Below, piece by piece: positions 38,920 through 47,215 of a stretch of 64,000 nt of DNA (position 1 is the first letter of the stretch; every line of letters starts with the position of its first letter). The position numbers and the translations under genes are program-made. Source of the stretch: DASQDN01 sp963833675 (GTDB lineage: Bacteria > Acidobacteriota > Terriglobia > Bryobacterales > Bryobacteraceae); contig CAWHYW010000038.1 in assembly GCA_963833675.1 (NCBI GenBank), forward strand, positions 1-64,000. Direction: 5' to 3'. The notes beneath the pieces were generated by a model. It saw only the letters and a list, made by a program, of their open reading frames with translations. It was not told the DNA's origin and searched no databases.

Positions 38920-41598
38920 ATGGCCGCTACAGCGCTCGAACGTTTATCCGCGATTTTCGAACGCCTCGGCATGGAGTTCGAAGTGGAGCACGTGCGCGAG
39001 GCGTTATGGCTAGCGCAACACAATATCGACCTCAAGGAGTTTTTACCTCAGGCGCAACCGCAGCCTGCGAAGCCCGCTAACAAACCAGATGAAGCAAAGA
39101 AATCCGCCCAGCCCGATACCGGCCAACGAAACCTAAATACCCAACAACGCAGGGCGGCACCCGGAGCCGGAGATGCAGAATCTAAAACGGGAGGAATCCA
39201 AATCTACGCTCAGGGATCCGGCGAACAAGGCGGTGACACGGTGAAGGCATCGCCCATCGCCCTTCCGGCTGGATCGGCCTTACCCGGTTCGCTGCCGATC
39301 GCCAGAGCCTTGCGCCCATTTGCTCTTCGTTGGCCTTCGAAGCAGATCTTCGAACTGGACGAAGACGCCTCAGTAACCGCGACCGCGGAACAGGGCGGCC
39401 AAATCACGTCAGTAATGCGGCCTCTGCAGGAGCGTTGGTTCGAGGTGAATGTCGTATATGAGCCTGCGCCCTCCATGCTCGTCTGGACGGACACGATTCA
39501 CGAATTCAAAGCTTTACTGGAACGCACGGGCCTCTTTCGTGACGTGCGGCAGTGGAAGCTCGAACTCGACGGCGGGTCGGCGGATGAGGCGCGTGTCGTC
39601 AGTCCGCAAGGCGCGCGGCTTCGAGCGCAAATCGTGGCGGCGCCGCCGCGCAGAAGCTTGATCCTGTTCGCGACACATGGCCTTTCCACACAATGGCGCG
39701 ACGGCTTCTATCGCCGCCTTCTGACGTTATGGGCCAGAAATGCGAGCGTGGCGATTCTTCAAATTCTGCCTCAACATCTCTGGATACGTACGGAGTTGGG
39801 CGAGCCGTCGAGCTTCGCCCGCTCAGTGACACCCGGCGCGCCTGCCAGCGAGTTGCTCATCGAGGCGCCATGGTGGGAGTTCGCCAATGAGGAAGGGAAA
39901 ACTGCGACCTTCCCGCTTATCTCTCTTGAGCCACAGAGCATTCATCGTTGGGCGCGAGCCCAGATGGGAAAGGCTGACCGCGCGCTCGCCGTAGCTTTAT
40001 CTGCAGACGCATCCTATGTTGATGAAACTCAGGAAAAGCCCGTCGAACAGGGTGCGGAAACGATGGTTGCCTACTTCCGGCACTCGGCCTCACCGGAAGC
40101 TTGCGAGTTGGCGGTCTATCTGAGCTCCAGCGCATTCACCTTGCCCGTAGCCCGGCTGATCCAGGCGGCTAAGTTCGGCTCCGCGGCGCAACAGTCCCAT
40201 CTCGCCGAGGTCCTGATGAGCGGCCTTCTTCGCGTACGCGGCGGTTCTCTCGACAGCGCCATAGACCCGAATACGGTCTATTACGAGTTCCGGCCTGAGG
40301 CTGCCGACATATTGCGAAGGGCATTACGGCAGGAGGATGCCCGCTTTCTGGCCAACACACTCGAAGAACATGTGTCGGCATACCTGAAAACCCGCCTAGG
40401 ACGTCCTGTGAGTTTCCGGGCATTGATTCGCGACAAGAACGGAAATTTTGACCTGCCGGCATGGGCGCAGCCTTTCGCAGAGTTAGGCGCCGCGTTGCTC
40501 GGTCTTCCTTCTGCTGCGCCTCCTATCAGCAGATATGACCGATTCGTCGCTCATGTGGATGAAGCTGTGCGTCGCGCGGCTGCGGTCTTTGCGAAGGCGA
40601 TTCTAAAAAATACAAGACGTCTTGGTCCGAGCTGTGCGGCGGAGGCTGGAGATTTGGAAGGATTGCAAGAACCGTTGTGGGCGCTCTTTCTAGAGTACGA
40701 ATTTGTATCGGAGCCGCATCTTGGTCTCTACAACTTTCCAAATGGCGTCCTTGAACTACTTGCGGATTCTGCTTATGAGCGGGAACTCGGCGATCCCTCC
40801 GACGCGTACAAGCAGCAGCGTTTGAGCGTTTACTTCGCCTGCAGTCATCCCGAATTGCGCCCGCTGCGCGACCACATCAGCGCCGGCCTGGCTCGTCGGG
40901 GATTCCGGATGCTTCAGGACATGCCTCTGCAGATGAGTCATCTGATCCAGGCAGCCGACATGTATCTGCAAATGGAGCCCCGACCGGGAACCGAAATTTT
41001 GGGTGAGTCGATTGCGATAGCGCAAGATCATGCGATCAAGACAAGGATGGTCTATACCGACTGGACTGAGTACGCCGGCGGCTTCAACGTCGATCATTCC
41101 AATATCGAGGAGACTATTCAGCAATTGTTCCTGGCGATAGGAGATCACGCGCGACACGATCCCGGAGCGCTGGTTGGAGTCCCGCCGAGAGTGAATCGCG
41201 CGGCGCCTCTCCATGCCGACGTGAGCGCGCTTCAGCAGGTCTTCTATTCCAGCGGGCGAGAAGTTGCCGCAGTGTTTTCTTCAGAAGGGTACGATGCCAG
41301 GTCGCTTGTGGTTGACTTTGCACACTGGCAACGCAGGTCCTATGGCGTCAGTTGGGGCGCCCTCGACGGACGTTGGCCTTTACACGTCTACGACGGCAAA
41401 TTGCCGTCAGACATCCCCAATCTACAACGCGCGATCCTGCTCGATCCGCATCCTGATCTCTTTCTGGAAGACGAGAATTTTCCTTCGTACGATGGTCCAT
41501 CACTGGACAGTGGCGGATCGCGGTACATCGCAACTCTGAGGCGTGCCCTGTCACGTTATCGGGAGTCAACTGGAGACAATGCAACCAAACACTCCTGA
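38920..41598 (+). CDS. SAV_2336/vWA-like protein of the conflict system
   Basis: 892 residues. N-terminal 35 residues match the SAV_2336-type helical head (RLGMEFEVEHVREALWLAQH), then a Gln/Pro/Lys linker. A vWA-like fold follows at 165-310: NVVYEPAPSMLVWTDTIHEF (degenerate MIDAS, Asp replaced by Glu) and FRDVRQWKLELDG. Residues 395-470 (AFTLPVARLIQAAKF, LAEVLMSGLLRV) are the helical/winged part common to this family. Residues about 635-715 have an alternating pattern (LSVYFACSHPELRPLRDHIS, ADMYLQMEPRPGTEILGES) reminiscent of deoxyribosyltransferase or TIR-like folds; this is tentative. The last 150 residues are unassigned. The next gene starts 20 bases before its stop. Confidence 0.8.
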   Translation: MAATALERLSAIFERLGMEFEVEHVREALWLAQHNIDLKEFLPQAQPQPAKPANKPDEAKKSAQPDTGQRNLNTQQRRAAPGAGDAESKTGGIQIYAQGSGEQGGDTVKASPIALPAGSALPGSLPIARALRPFALRWPSKQIFELDEDASVTATAEQGGQITSVMRPLQERWFEVNVVYEPAPSMLVWTDTIHEFKALLERTGLFRDVRQWKLELDGGSADEARVVSPQGARLRAQIVAAPPRRSLILFATHGLSTQWRDGFYRRLLTLWARNASVAILQILPQHLWIRTELGEPSSFARSVTPGAPASELLIEAPWWEFANEEGKTATFPLISLEPQSIHRWARAQMGKADRALAVALSADASYVDETQEKPVEQGAETMVAYFRHSASPEACELAVYLSSSAFTLPVARLIQAAKFGSAAQQSHLAEVLMSGLLRVRGGSLDSAIDPNTVYYEFRPEAADILRRALRQEDARFLANTLEEHVSAYLKTRLGRPVSFRALIRDKNGNFDLPAWAQPFAELGAALLGLPSAAPPISRYDRFVAHVDEAVRRAAAVFAKAILKNTRRLGPSCAAEAGDLEGLQEPLWALFLEYEFVSEPHLGLYNFPNGVLELLADSAYERELGDPSDAYKQQRLSVYFACSHPELRPLRDHISAGLARRGFRMLQDMPLQMSHLIQAADMYLQMEPRPGTEILGESIAIAQDHAIKTRMVYTDWTEYAGGFNVDHSNIEETIQQLFLAIGDHARHDPGALVGVPPRVNRAAPLHADVSALQQVFYSSGREVAAVFSSEGYDARSLVVDFAHWQRRSYGVSWGALDGRWPLHVYDGKLPSDIPNLQRAILLDPHPDLFLEDENFPSYDGPSLDSGGSRYIATLRRALSRYRESTGDNATKHS

Positions 41599-43387
41599 CA
41601 CAACGTTCGGCCGTGAGGCGGTTGATGTCGTGCGAGAAGCACTGGCCTTCCTGCATAGGCCTCACATTGACACGTTAACCCTGTTCGCTCATGTCGAAGG
41701 AGTGTTTCCTCTCTCGATTCTCAGCCAAGTCGACCAGGATACGCTTCGATCGTTAGCTTCCATCAAAGTTTTAATTCCCCACGCGAACTCGTACCGGCTT
41801 TCGGCCATTGTGCGCAATTCTCTACAGGATGAAGTGAATTGGGCGGGTCAGGAAAAAAAAGAGGAGGGCTTAACTTCCGCGGCGAGACGGTTACTTCAAC
41901 TTTACCGAACGCGTTATCCCGATACTGAGTGGTGGGAAATTCCGCCGGACGGATTCATTCACGATAATCTGTTCCGGCTGTTAACCGCCGCCAACCACCA
42001 AGCGGAGGCTCATCGCATTGCACGGGATCCAAAGTGGTGGACGCTGCGCCTGAATCAGGGGCTGGACGCGATCTGGGCGGACACTAGTGTTCTCAACCTG
42101 AAGCTCGAGTGGCCTATGAAGCCTGATCAAACTCCTGCTCAGTATGTCATCGAGCATATTCAAAGCACTACCGACATTCCCGGCGCATTGCGCCGGGCTG
42201 CCGAACAGTCCCTCAGCGCATCGACGCGGAGACCGAAAATCATTGTCGTTGGCGATCTTGGAGACTTCCCGGTTGACATTCTCCGAGGTGAATTTGAGGT
42301 AGCCCAATTGCCTTCGTTGAAGGATTATCACGATGCAATCGTATCCAAACCACCCTTGAACGCTTCCGATTTGCGGCAAATGATGTCCAACAACACGCCC
42401 GTGTTCTGTCTGGACATGCTCAACCTCGGCTATCCCGTGAACCGAATACCCGACGTCCTACTCTCTAACCTCAAGTCGACACTGCTGCCAAGAGCGGTTG
42501 CGCCACCGACTTGGGTGAAACATGCGGAGTCTCTCAACGAGCTTCTTCAGTCGCGCGATACCATCACGAGAGCCCGCTATACCGAAATCTACGACCGTTA
42601 TCCGCATTTCCGGCAGTGGGCCTTTTATGCGGGGACGGATGCGCAGGCAAGCCCCGTGGAACGTGCAGCTTTGTATACGTTCTTTCTGGCCCGCCTGCGA
42701 CCGGAATTCTCATCCGACGTAATCGACATCGCGTTGAAAGAACCTAGGCAGGACGCGCCGTTGTATCTGCTTTGGCTGGCGCTCGAAGTTGTCGCGCGCA
42801 TTCTCGGTCTCTCTGCTTGCCGAAGCTATATCATGAACCGGCCGGAAATACTGCTTCCGCGGGTGAGCTTATCAGCCCATCAGGAACAATTTGAACACGT
42901 ACGAGCCCTGGTAAGTATCTTCAACCTCGCGCAGCAATACAACCTGATCCGCGAGTCTCTCCCGAGTGGAAGTCAACGAACCGGTCGCATGGAGGAGATC
43001 TCCGCGACGATGGCGATCTCGAAGTTCGACCTGTCACCCGGACTGTTCGAAGACACTTTGAAATCGAAGGATGGCGGATATCGCCTATGGGCGTACGTCC
43101 GGTCAGCTCTTCACGGAAGACGCGGCGACATTGAGCCCATCCTGCTCGCATTGCAACGTGAAAATCAAAACTTCTGCATGTATTACGGTCTACGCTCACT
43201 CGACCGGCTCACGGCTGACTTGAAAACATTCCCCACGGCGCTATTCAAAGACCTCCAGGATCTAGGAGAAAGGATTCCCAACTCGGGAGATCGACGGATG
43301 GTCTACGATCGTATTCTGAGGCGACTGGCACAACCGGTAGCCAAACGCGCTGCCAAGAAACGCTCTCCTCCAAAAAGAAAAAAATAG
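41579..43387 (+). CDS. Uncharacterised fifth component of the conflict operon
   Basis: 602 residues from ATG 41579 (GGAG six bases before). I do not recognise a full-length family. Residues 20-75 (LFAHVEGVFPLSILSQVDQD, LIPHANSYRLSAIVRNSL) look like the winged helix that follows the NTPase of STAND proteins, but no P-loop is present. Residues about 210-290 begin with a strand RPKIIVVGDLGDFPVDIL and may be Rossmann-like. The remainder is helical, and the C-terminus is very basic (AKRAAKKRSPPKRKK), which may bind nucleic acid or polyphosphate. The gene overlaps the vWA gene by 20 bases, so it is almost certainly part of the system. Confidence 0.6.
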   Translation: MQPNTPDTTFGREAVDVVREALAFLHRPHIDTLTLFAHVEGVFPLSILSQVDQDTLRSLASIKVLIPHANSYRLSAIVRNSLQDEVNWAGQEKKEEGLTSAARRLLQLYRTRYPDTEWWEIPPDGFIHDNLFRLLTAANHQAEAHRIARDPKWWTLRLNQGLDAIWADTSVLNLKLEWPMKPDQTPAQYVIEHIQSTTDIPGALRRAAEQSLSASTRRPKIIVVGDLGDFPVDILRGEFEVAQLPSLKDYHDAIVSKPPLNASDLRQMMSNNTPVFCLDMLNLGYPVNRIPDVLLSNLKSTLLPRAVAPPTWVKHAESLNELLQSRDTITRARYTEIYDRYPHFRQWAFYAGTDAQASPVERAALYTFFLARLRPEFSSDVIDIALKEPRQDAPLYLLWLALEVVARILGLSACRSYIMNRPEILLPRVSLSAHQEQFEHVRALVSIFNLAQQYNLIRESLPSGSQRTGRMEEISATMAISKFDLSPGLFEDTLKSKDGGYRLWAYVRSALHGRRGDIEPILLALQRENQNFCMYYGLRSLDRLTADLKTFPTALFKDLQDLGERIPNSGDRRMVYDRILRRLAQPVAKRAAKKRSPPKRKK

Positions 43388-43392
43388 ACACA

Positions 43393-44166
43393 ATGAGCGC
43401 CCCGAGTCTTCGAATCGATCCGCGAGAGTGGGAATTACGCGTCCAACTCGCCGCGGCCTACCGCATCATCGACCACATGGGTTGGTCCGAACTCATCTGG
43501 ACACACACCACTGTGCGCGTCCCTGGTCCGGAACATCATTTCCTGATCAATCCCTATGGCCTTCGTTTCGATGAGGTACGCGCATCCAATCTTGTCAAAG
43601 TCGACATGAACGGCGCCATCATCGGCGATCAGAATCAGGAGATCAATCCCGCCGGGTTCGTAATTCACAGCGCCATCCACACGATGCGGCCGGACGTCCA
43701 ATGCATTATGCATACACACACGGTCGCCGGAATGGCCGTCGCCGCGCTAGAGACCGGGTTGCTGCCTGTCAGCATGTATGCCCTTGGCTACTTTGAGCGT
43801 GTCGGATATCACGATTTCGAGGGACCCAGTCTCGATCTCGACGAACGGCAACGTCTGGCAGCAAATCTCGGCGACAAGAACGTGCTGATCCTTCGCACGC
43901 ACGGTCTGCTCACCTGTGGCGAGACGGTCGCGCAGGCTTTCGTTCGCATGTACAGGTTGGAGCGCGCGTGTCAGGTTCAACTCGCGGCACAAGCCACCGG
44001 TTCGCCGCTCATCGCGCCTCCTCGCAACGTATGTGAAATCAGCGCCGAGCGCAGCGATGAATTCCTGGCGACCGACGGCGGAAAGGGCTATAGCCGAATC
44101 GCCAACCCCGAATTCGACGCGCTCATTCGTTTGATGGATCGCAAGGACCCGTCTTATCGGACCTAA
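43393..44166 (+). CDS. Class II aldolase/adducin family protein
   Basis: 257 residues. Zinc-dependent aldol cleavage or epimerisation of a phosphosugar or similar substrate. Zinc ligands His107 and His109 in IMHTHTVAGMAV and His170 in LRTHGLLTCGE are present; the substrate loop INPYGLRFDEVRASNLVKVD is typical of the adducin-like branch. Starts five bases after the conflict operon, so it may be read through from it, but no functional link is apparent. Convergent with and overlapping the amidohydrolase stop by four bases. Confidence 0.9.
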   Translation: MSAPSLRIDPREWELRVQLAAAYRIIDHMGWSELIWTHTTVRVPGPEHHFLINPYGLRFDEVRASNLVKVDMNGAIIGDQNQEINPAGFVIHSAIHTMRPDVQCIMHTHTVAGMAVAALETGLLPVSMYALGYFERVGYHDFEGPSLDLDERQRLAANLGDKNVLILRTHGLLTCGETVAQAFVRMYRLERACQVQLAAQATGSPLIAPPRNVCEISAERSDEFLATDGGKGYSRIANPEFDALIRLMDRKDPSYRT

Positions 44167-45050
44167 ACGATCTTGAACAACTTGGCCGAGTTGCCGTAAA
44201 GCATTTTGCGTGTCGCCGCCGTATCCGGCGACAGACGCCGGACTGTGGCTAGCTGCTGCGAACCGGAACACTTAGCTCCAGCGCCTTCACTATCGTTGCA
44301 GTCGCTACCGTACAGTAGCTTTCCTTGGTGGCGCTTCAAAAATCCTCGAGCGTGTTCCTCATCGCGCAGCAAGGCATTCAAACCTGATCCGGCGGACAGG
44401 TCTCCGTACATGTTGGGGTAGTCGGAAAGCAATCGATCCGTGATCCCGCCCGGAGTCACCGGACCTTTCGGGTACATCACGCTCTGGACATGATTCTTGT
44501 CGATATTGCCCCAGAACGTCTGCGCGTGCCCAATAAAGTTGACCGTCGGATACTTTTCGAGCATCTTATAAAATCGCTCGTACGCAAGGTTGTACGTCTC
44601 ATGCTGGAAGTGCATCAGCACGGGAACCTTATAATCTCTCGCGATTTCCGCGATTCCCTGCATGTATTTGGAATCGCAATCCACATGAAACTTTTGTTCT
44701 CCGATACCGATGGCGCCCAGCTTCAAATACTTTTCGATAACTTGCCTGGTTTCCGGGATATCCGGCAGTTCGTTCGCAAAGAACACGTATTGCTTCGGCT
44801 TGGCCTTCGCGATCGCAACGACCGTGTCATTACCTCCACAGTTGGCCGCGAGACCATACTTCGAACCCGCAGGCAGCAGCACTGTTTTGTTAATGCCCAT
44901 CGTTCGTTGATGCGCGAGAAGTTGCTCATCGGTACGTCCGTTGTAGTTGGTGTGCTGATGGATATCGATGATCTCCTCAGAATCCGCTCCCTGGGTGAGA
45001 GCAGCACAGGCAACACCCAGGAACATTCGTCGTGAGCAAACTTGTGTCAC
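44163..45050 (-). CDS. Amidohydrolase-related TIM-barrel hydrolase, exported
   Basis: 295 residues with a short signal (RRMFLGVACAALTQG). Metal motif IIDIHQHTN at the start of the barrel; PVLMHFQHETYNLA, NFIGHAQTFWGN, and LLYGSDCNDSEG with the conserved Asp supply further ligands. The family covers decarboxylases and lactonases, so the substrate is unknown. It is divergent from the LysM gene. Confidence 0.87.
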   Translation of the reverse strand: MTQVCSRRMFLGVACAALTQGADSEEIIDIHQHTNYNGRTDEQLLAHQRTMGINKTVLLPAGSKYGLAANCGGNDTVVAIAKAKPKQYVFFANELPDIPETRQVIEKYLKLGAIGIGEQKFHVDCDSKYMQGIAEIARDYKVPVLMHFQHETYNLAYERFYKMLEKYPTVNFIGHAQTFWGNIDKNHVQSVMYPKGPVTPGGITDRLLSDYPNMYGDLSAGSGLNALLRDEEHARGFLKRHQGKLLYGSDCNDSEGAGAKCSGSQQLATVRRLSPDTAATRKMLYGNSAKLFKIV

Positions 45051-45187
45051 GCATTCCTCCTCGGCAGTGTTACGGAATGGACAAAGCCCATTCCGGCAAG
45101 TTATAGTTTATTCGGCCCGGCGCTAACCGTTGCAGATTACCGCAAAATGCTCGGATTCAGCGTCCAAGGTCAGGAGAAATCAACCCT

Positions 45188-45613
45188 ATGGCACAAGACC
45201 TCGAGCAGTTGAAGCAGAAGTATCAATCTGCGCTGAATGCAATCAAGCAGCAAGGAGTCCGCCTTGCACATATGCATCTGCAGGATGGAAAGCTCTTTCT
45301 CCAAGGTGAGGCGCCGAGCGAACAAGCCAAGAACGATATTTGGAATCAGGTCAAGGCTGTCGATCCAAGCTACTCGGACCTCACGCTCGATCTGACGATC
45401 AACCCAGCTCTGCAAAGTGCCCAACAGTCGGGGGCCGCCGCAGGCGGAAGCTTGCAAACATATACGGTGAAATCGGGGGACACTCTCTCTAAAATCGCCA
45501 AGCAGTTTTACGGCGATGCGGCCCAATATACAAAGATATTCGAGGCCAATCGTGATCAACTTAGCAATCCCGATAAAATTCAAGTCGGACAGGAACTGAA
45601 GATCCCCTCCTGA
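45188..45613 (+). CDS. BON/LysM domain protein, Kbp/YgaU-like
   Basis: 141 residues. A BON-like domain (about 18-75; GKLFLQGEAPSEQAKNDIWN) joined by a Gly/Ala linker to a LysM domain (about 90-140; YTVKSGDTLSKIAKQFYGD and GQELKIPS). In E. coli the related Kbp (YgaU) binds potassium. No signal peptide, consistent with a cytoplasmic role. The GGAG ribosome site lies 12 bases before the ATG. Confidence 0.92.
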   Translation: MAQDLEQLKQKYQSALNAIKQQGVRLAHMHLQDGKLFLQGEAPSEQAKNDIWNQVKAVDPSYSDLTLDLTINPALQSAQQSGAAAGGSLQTYTVKSGDTLSKIAKQFYGDAAQYTKIFEANRDQLSNPDKIQVGQELKIPS

Positions 45614-45631
45614 AGTCACTATGGTGACGGC

Positions 45632-45778
45632 ATGGATCACCATACGCCCAAAAGGTCGGCACCGTACAAACGATGTGTACCCAGAAAAAGCTCTGGGGGT
45701 TTAGGTGTATTCGGTGTAATCCTGATGGTGGTGATTTTTGTGATTGCACTCGCTCTTCTCCCAAGAAGTTGCGGGTAG
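45632..45778 (+). CDS. Small single-span membrane protein (48 residues)
   Basis: An ATG at 45632 opens a frame with a basic N-terminal half (HHTPKRSAPYKRCVPRKSSG) and one strong membrane helix (GVFGVILMVVIFVIALALL) ending in PRSCG. No family recognised. It lies between the LysM gene and the esterase gene on the same strand, 18 bases after the LysM stop. No clear ribosome site, so translation is uncertain. Confidence 0.4.
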   Translation: MDHHTPKRSAPYKRCVPRKSSGGLGVFGVILMVVIFVIALALLPRSCG

Positions 45779-45860
45779 ACGGCGAGTTGCCGCGAAGGAG
45801 GACGGCAGCTCGCCGTTTTGGTTGTCGCGTAGTATACATGGATGAAGAAGTCGACCATCC

Positions 45861-47024
45861 ATGAATAAAATTTCGAGACGGACCCTGGCAAGGCTCGCTT
45901 CCGCAGCGGCCGCAGGCGCACTCAGAGCACAACAACCTCAGGCGGCAGAATACACTGGACCATTGACCGGCTTGGACGAGAAGGCCCGCGGGCGTGGCCT
46001 CGATCCCCTGGCCCAGGCTCTGAAGATGATCGACACCGCTCCACGGCGGCTTCGGTTTTCCGCGCAGAATAAGGCGCAGGCGGCGAAGTGGCAAACCCAA
46101 CTTAGAGCGAAACTCACCGAGCTGCTTGGCGGTTTTCCGACTGAGCGCGTACCGCTGCAACCAGCGACATTAGAAGTCCGCGATTTTCCTCGATACCGGC
46201 GCGAGAAAATCGTGTTCAATAGCCGCGAAGGCGTCAGCGTCCTCGCCTACATCCTCACACCAGCAGGCGCGCGAAAGTCGATACCCACAATGATTTGCGT
46301 GCCGGGACACGGCCGGGGCGTGGATGACATTGTTGGCATCGACGACAAAGGCCGCGACCGGACCGACAAAGGCGGCTATCAGCACGACTTCGCGATTCAA
46401 ATTGCGGAAGCCGGCTTGGCAGCTGTTGCCATCGAGCCGCTTGGATTTGGATGCCGGCGAGACGCGGCAAACGTCAAACGAGGTCTCGGTCACTCGGCAT
46501 GCCAGCCCCTCGCGGGCACTGCCTTGCTATTAGGCCAGACGATGATTGGGTGGCGCGTTTGGGATGTGATGCGAACGATCGATCTCATTGCAAAACGCCC
46601 CGAGTTAGATGCCGACCGGGTAGGTTGCGTGGGGATCTCCGGAGGGGGAACATGCACACTGTTTTCAGCCGCGCTCGAACCGAGAATCAAGGCAGCCATG
46701 GTCAGCGGCTACATGAATACCTTTCGCGATAGCATCGGCAGCATTTCCCATTGCATGGACAATTACGTGCCCGGCATCCTGAACTGGGCCGAAATGTACG
46801 ACATCGCGGGCCTGATCGCGCCGCGTCCGCTGTTCATCGAATCGGGCAACAAAGACGACATCTTTCCGATCGAAGCGAGTATAGAAAGTTTCAGGAAGGT
46901 CAGCGCCATCTATGGCGTTTTTGGATCTCTCGATTCAGTCAGGCAGGAGACCTTCGACCGGGACCACAGCTTTTGGGGAAAGCAGGGCATCCCCTTTCTT
47001 AGGGAACACCTAACCAGCGCTTGA
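45861..47024 (+). CDS. Exported alpha/beta hydrolase, acetylxylan-esterase-like
   Basis: 387 residues. Possible Tat signal (KISRRTLARLASAAAAGAL). Family parts: LAYILTPAGARKSIPTMICVP, GHGRGVDD, the nucleophile elbow GCVGISGGGTCTLF, the acid in RPLFIESGNKDDIFP, and the His in FDRDHSFWG. The nearest relatives are the Abhydrolase_7 secreted esterases, common in acidobacteria; the ester substrate is probably plant or microbial polysaccharide (inference). Confidence 0.85.
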   Translation: MNKISRRTLARLASAAAAGALRAQQPQAAEYTGPLTGLDEKARGRGLDPLAQALKMIDTAPRRLRFSAQNKAQAAKWQTQLRAKLTELLGGFPTERVPLQPATLEVRDFPRYRREKIVFNSREGVSVLAYILTPAGARKSIPTMICVPGHGRGVDDIVGIDDKGRDRTDKGGYQHDFAIQIAEAGLAAVAIEPLGFGCRRDAANVKRGLGHSACQPLAGTALLLGQTMIGWRVWDVMRTIDLIAKRPELDADRVGCVGISGGGTCTLFSAALEPRIKAAMVSGYMNTFRDSIGSISHCMDNYVPGILNWAEMYDIAGLIAPRPLFIESGNKDDIFPIEASIESFRKVSAIYGVFGSLDSVRQETFDRDHSFWGKQGIPFLREHLTSA

Positions 47025-47215
47025 TTGTAATAGCCTGCAATGGATGTGGACGACATCACGGCGGGTTTCGACTTGTCCTACGATTCTCAGATTCACGAGC
47101 ACGCCGTTCTCCGGGCGCCAGAGGCAAATTCGTCGCGCCCGCGAAAGAATCCCGTTCTGCGCCGGCGCACGAGTTGGTAAGATGCCGCGAGCGCGCTCTA
47201 CGCCCGTGCGTGCTG

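Noticed and set aside
34837..43387. Prophage or plasmid island
   Set aside because: No integrase, terminase, capsid, replication or conjugation gene, and no att-like repeat or tRNA edge; flanks are ordinary chromosomal genes.
43393..44166. Class II aldolase as a sixth member of the conflict system
   Set aside because: Only proximity supports it; its intact zinc site and common metabolic family argue for an unrelated gene.
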